Shown piece by piece: positions 61,622-64,000 of a stretch of DNA of 64,000 nucleotides. Origin of the DNA: Methylobacterium marchantiae (GTDB lineage Bacteria; Pseudomonadota; Alphaproteobacteria; Rhizobiales; Beijerinckiaceae); assembly GCF_022179405.1 (NCBI RefSeq), contig NZ_BPQT01000022.1, positions 1 through 64,000 on the forward strand. Reading direction: 5' to 3'. The notes under the pieces were generated by a model. It was not told the DNA's origin. It saw only the letters and a list, made by a program, of their open reading frames with translations, and ran no database searches. Each line of letters opens with the position of its first letter. Position 1 is the stretch's first letter. Made by a program: the position numbers and the translations under genes.

Positions 61622-62374
61622 ATGGCAGACTACGACTTCACCGCTCCGCGTCTCTTCGTCGAGCCCGACCTGCGCGAAGGGACGATCCTCCCCCTCGAAC
61701 GCGCCCAGGCGAACTACCTGCTCAACGTCCTGCGGCGCGGACCCGACGATCCGGTCCTGGTCTTCAACGGCCGCGACGGCGAGTGGCGCACCCGCATCGC
61801 CCAGAGCGGCCGCAAGAGCGCGGAACTCGTCGTCGTCGAGCGCCTGCGTCCCCAGCCAGAGCGGGCCGACCTGCATTACCTCTTCGCGCCGTTGAAGACC
61901 GCCCGGCTCGACTACCTGGCGCAGAAGGCCGTGGAGATGGGGGCCGGCACCATCCGCCCGGTCTTCACCCGCTATACGCAGGGCGAGCGGATCAACGGCG
62001 ACCGCCTGCGCGCCAACGCCATCGAGGCGGCCGAGCAATGCGGCATCCTGGCGATTCCCGACCTTCCCCAGGCCGTGCGCCTGCCCGTCGCCCTCGCGGA
62101 GCTCGATCCCGGCCGGCTCCTCGTCTTCTGCGACGAGGACGCGCCCGTCGCAGACCCGGTGGCGGCCCTGCGCGGTGTCGCCGATCCGGCCGCGCCGCCG
62201 CCGCTGGCGGTCCTGATCGGGCCGGAAGGCGGGTTCTCGGAGGAGGAGAGGGCGATGATCTCGGCGCGGCCGAACACCGTGGCCCTGTCGCTCGGCCCCC
62301 GCATCCTGCGGGCGGACACGGCCGCCGTGGTGGCGCTCGCCCTGGTGCAGTCTGTGCTCGGGGACACACGCTGA
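61622..62374 (+). CDS. rsmE: 16S rRNA (uracil(1498)-N(3))-methyltransferase RsmE
   Basis: SPOUT methyltransferase that methylates U1498 of 16S rRNA. The 250-aa protein has an N-terminal PUA-like domain (about 1-70) and the knotted SPOUT domain, with the SAM motifs LIGPEGGFSEEE and LSLGPRILRADTAAVVAL, both intact. The start at ATG 61622 fits the family length. It precedes gshA by 129 bases on the same strand, an arrangement common in alphaproteobacteria. Confidence 0.95.
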   Translation: MADYDFTAPRLFVEPDLREGTILPLERAQANYLLNVLRRGPDDPVLVFNGRDGEWRTRIAQSGRKSAELVVVERLRPQPERADLHYLFAPLKTARLDYLAQKAVEMGAGTIRPVFTRYTQGERINGDRLRANAIEAAEQCGILAIPDLPQAVRLPVALAELDPGRLLVFCDEDAPVADPVAALRGVADPAAPPPLAVLIGPEGGFSEEERAMISARPNTVALSLGPRILRADTAAVVALALVQSVLGDTR

Positions 62375-62503
62375 GCAGGCCCTACGGAGCCTGCGTTGTT
62401 CGCGCCTCGCGGCTGGACTAAGGAGTCGCCATCTCCAAAAGGGGTTCCCCGCTGCGGTCCGGCGTGCCTCTCACCCTGAACGACCTTCACCACGAGGCAG
62501 CGC

Positions 62504-63871
62504 ATGGCGCGCGATACGTCCGACACCACGCCGCTGACCAAGCGGGACGAGCTGATCGCGTGGTTCGCCGAGGGCGAGAAACCGCGCGAGAGCTTCGCCA
62601 TCGGCACCGAGCACGAGAAGGTGCCATTCTACCGGGACGGCAACGGTCCCGTTCCCTATGCCGGCGAGCGCGGCATCCGTGCTCTCCTCGAAGGCGTGGC
62701 GCGGGAGACGGGCTGGGAAGCGATCGAGGATGCGGGCAACCTGATCGGCCTCGCCGGAGCGGATGGCGGGGCGATCTCGCTGGAGCCCGGCGGGCAGTTC
62801 GAACTGTCCGGCGCGCCCCTACCCGACGTCCACGCCACCGAGCGCGAATTGCGCACCCATCTCGAAGCAACCGCCCGGGCGGCCGACCCCCTCGGCATCG
62901 GATTCCTCGACCTCGGCATGAGTCCGAAATGGACCCGCGAGGACACGCCGGTCATGCCCAAGAGCCGCTACAAGATCATGGCCGGCTACATGCCGAAAGT
63001 CGGATCGCTGGGCCTCGACATGATGCTGCGCACGGCCACTGTGCAGGTGAATCTCGATTTCTCCTCGGAAGCCGACATGGCGGCCAAGATGCGCGTCTCG
63101 CTGGCGCTGCAGCCGGTGGCGACGGCGCTCTTCGCCAATTCCCCCTTCACCGACGGCCGCCCCAACGGCTTCCTCTCGCGCCGCTCCGAGATCTGGCGCG
63201 ATACCGATGCCGACAGGACCGGCATGCTGCCCCGCGCCTTCGAGGCCGGGTTCGGCTACGAGGCCTATGTCGACTGGCTGCTCGACATGCCGATGTATTT
63301 CGTCAAGCGCGGCGAGACCTATCACGACGTCAGCGGCGCCTCGTTCCGCGACCTGATGGACGGCCGGCTCGCAGCCCTTCCCGGCGAGCGCGCCACCGTC
63401 TCCGACTGGGCGAACCACGCCTCCACGGCGTTTCCCGAGGTCAGGCTCAAGCGCTTCATCGAGATGCGCGGCTCGGATGTGGGCGATGCCGGCATGATCG
63501 TCGCGCAGGCGGCGTTCTGGGTCGGTCTCCTCTACGACGAGGCGGGCCTCGCCGCCGCCTGGGACATCGCCAAGGCCTGGACCGCCGCCGAGCGGGAATG
63601 CCTGCGCGCCACCGTTCCGCGCCTCGGCCTCGCCACCCCGATCGCCGGGCGCAGCCTCGGAACCGTGGCCGCCGAAGCCCTCGCGATCTCACGCAGGGGG
63701 CTCGCGGCGCGCGGGCGCCGTGATTCGCAAGGACGGGACGAGACGCATCACCTGCAGCCGCTGGAAGCCATCGTCGCGGGAGGCCGCTCACGGGCCGAGG
63801 ACAGGCTCGCAGATTACGAGGGGGCATGGCGCCGTTCGGTGGAGCCCGCCTTCACCGAATGCGTATTCTGA
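62504..63871 (+). CDS. gshA: Glutamate-cysteine ligase, plant/alphaproteobacterial type
   Basis: First step of glutathione synthesis, joining glutamate and cysteine. The 455-aa protein is of the GCS2-type found in plants and alphaproteobacteria, with GTEHEKVPFY near the N-terminus (substrate/ATP site), GGAISLEPGGQFELSG, DLGMSPKW, MPKSRYKIMAGYMPKVG and FEAGFGYEAYVDW. Plant enzymes are redox-regulated by disulfides; the equivalent cysteines are not evident here. It is the last gene of the window. Confidence 0.95.
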   Translation: MARDTSDTTPLTKRDELIAWFAEGEKPRESFAIGTEHEKVPFYRDGNGPVPYAGERGIRALLEGVARETGWEAIEDAGNLIGLAGADGGAISLEPGGQFELSGAPLPDVHATERELRTHLEATARAADPLGIGFLDLGMSPKWTREDTPVMPKSRYKIMAGYMPKVGSLGLDMMLRTATVQVNLDFSSEADMAAKMRVSLALQPVATALFANSPFTDGRPNGFLSRRSEIWRDTDADRTGMLPRAFEAGFGYEAYVDWLLDMPMYFVKRGETYHDVSGASFRDLMDGRLAALPGERATVSDWANHASTAFPEVRLKRFIEMRGSDVGDAGMIVAQAAFWVGLLYDEAGLAAAWDIAKAWTAAERECLRATVPRLGLATPIAGRSLGTVAAEALAISRRGLAARGRRDSQGRDETHHLQPLEAIVAGGRSRAEDRLADYEGAWRRSVEPAFTECVF

Positions 63872-64000
63872 CGCAGCGATATTGACGATAAAGCCAGGTC
63901 TCGCGGGTTCGACAATTGTGCGGCGGGGGCATTCGGCAGAGAGTGACTGGGCTGTTCCGGAACGGTTCATCGAAGATGGTGTTTTAACGGGTCAGGTTCA

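Overview
The window looks like chromosome of a GC-rich alphaproteobacterium of the order Hyphomicrobiales, most likely a Methylobacterium or close relative. This is inference from dense GC-rich coding, the ubiA-rsmE-gshA order, a MmcB-family gene, a bacterial SWIB protein, GGAAC-N17-CGTT general-stress (EcfG) promoters and Rhizobiales-type CCTCATCCTGAGG intergenic repeats. There is no CRISPR array, transposase, integrase or phage gene. Most of the window is housekeeping and core accessory chromosome; the one compositionally odd block is 1.4-3.5 kb.

Layout. 0-4.9 kb: initiator tRNA, dusA, an AT-richer stretch with a GT61 glycosyltransferase, an orphan His-tailed ureE and a glycine-zipper lipoprotein. 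5-12 kb: a TerB-J protein, a peptidoglycan amidase, a TerC/Alx membrane protein, an SNase-like secreted protein, an M48 lipoprotein protease, and a two-gene signalling unit whose kinase has a plant-type ethylene-binding domain. 12-22.5 kb: ABC exporter, MFS carrier, PRC-barrel protein, lipoprotein, SWIB protein, SDR, second MFS carrier, secreted hydrolase, hydroxyisobutyrate-dehydrogenase-like enzyme. 22.6-31.9 kb: mmcB, a B12-binding-type protein, dedA, the pdxY-phzF-nudix operon, a retropepsin-like protease with DUF1289, cobS and cobT (divergent), and a membrane histidine kinase. 32-40.4 kb: an iorAB-type molybdenum hydroxylase, a hydrolase, a uracil-DNA glycosylase family protein, pyrF, a TetR regulator and a soluble MCP with a PilZ domain.

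40.9-48.5 kb is a complete assimilatory sulfate reduction locus: cysI and cysJ on the minus strand behind an Lrp-type regulator, and cysH-cysD-cysN divergently on the plus strand. CysH carries the CC/CxxC iron-sulfur signature, so the predicted route is sulfate to APS (CysDN), APS to sulfite (CysH), sulfite to sulfide (CysJI). Similar dyads lie in front of cysH and cysJ. A bisphosphate nucleotidase-like gene (58.2 kb) and gshA (62.5 kb) are functionally related but not clustered.

48.9-64 kb: an aminotransferase, an S9 peptidase, a 6PGDH-like oxidoreductase, a Tat-type metallophosphoesterase, a DJ-1/PfpI protein and several small proteins, a cold-shock protein, then ubiA, a secreted cysteine-containing protein, rsmE and gshA. 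Three genes here (PfpI, a proline-rich 73-aa protein, an 81-aa protein) have good EcfG-type promoters 37-46 bases before their starts, which suggests a small general-stress cluster.

The most interesting items are the ethylene-receptor-like kinase/response-regulator pair, the EcfG promoter cluster, the PilZ-MCP fusion, the shared dyads of the cys locus, and the matched 43-bp repeats placed directly behind two unrelated minus-strand genes.
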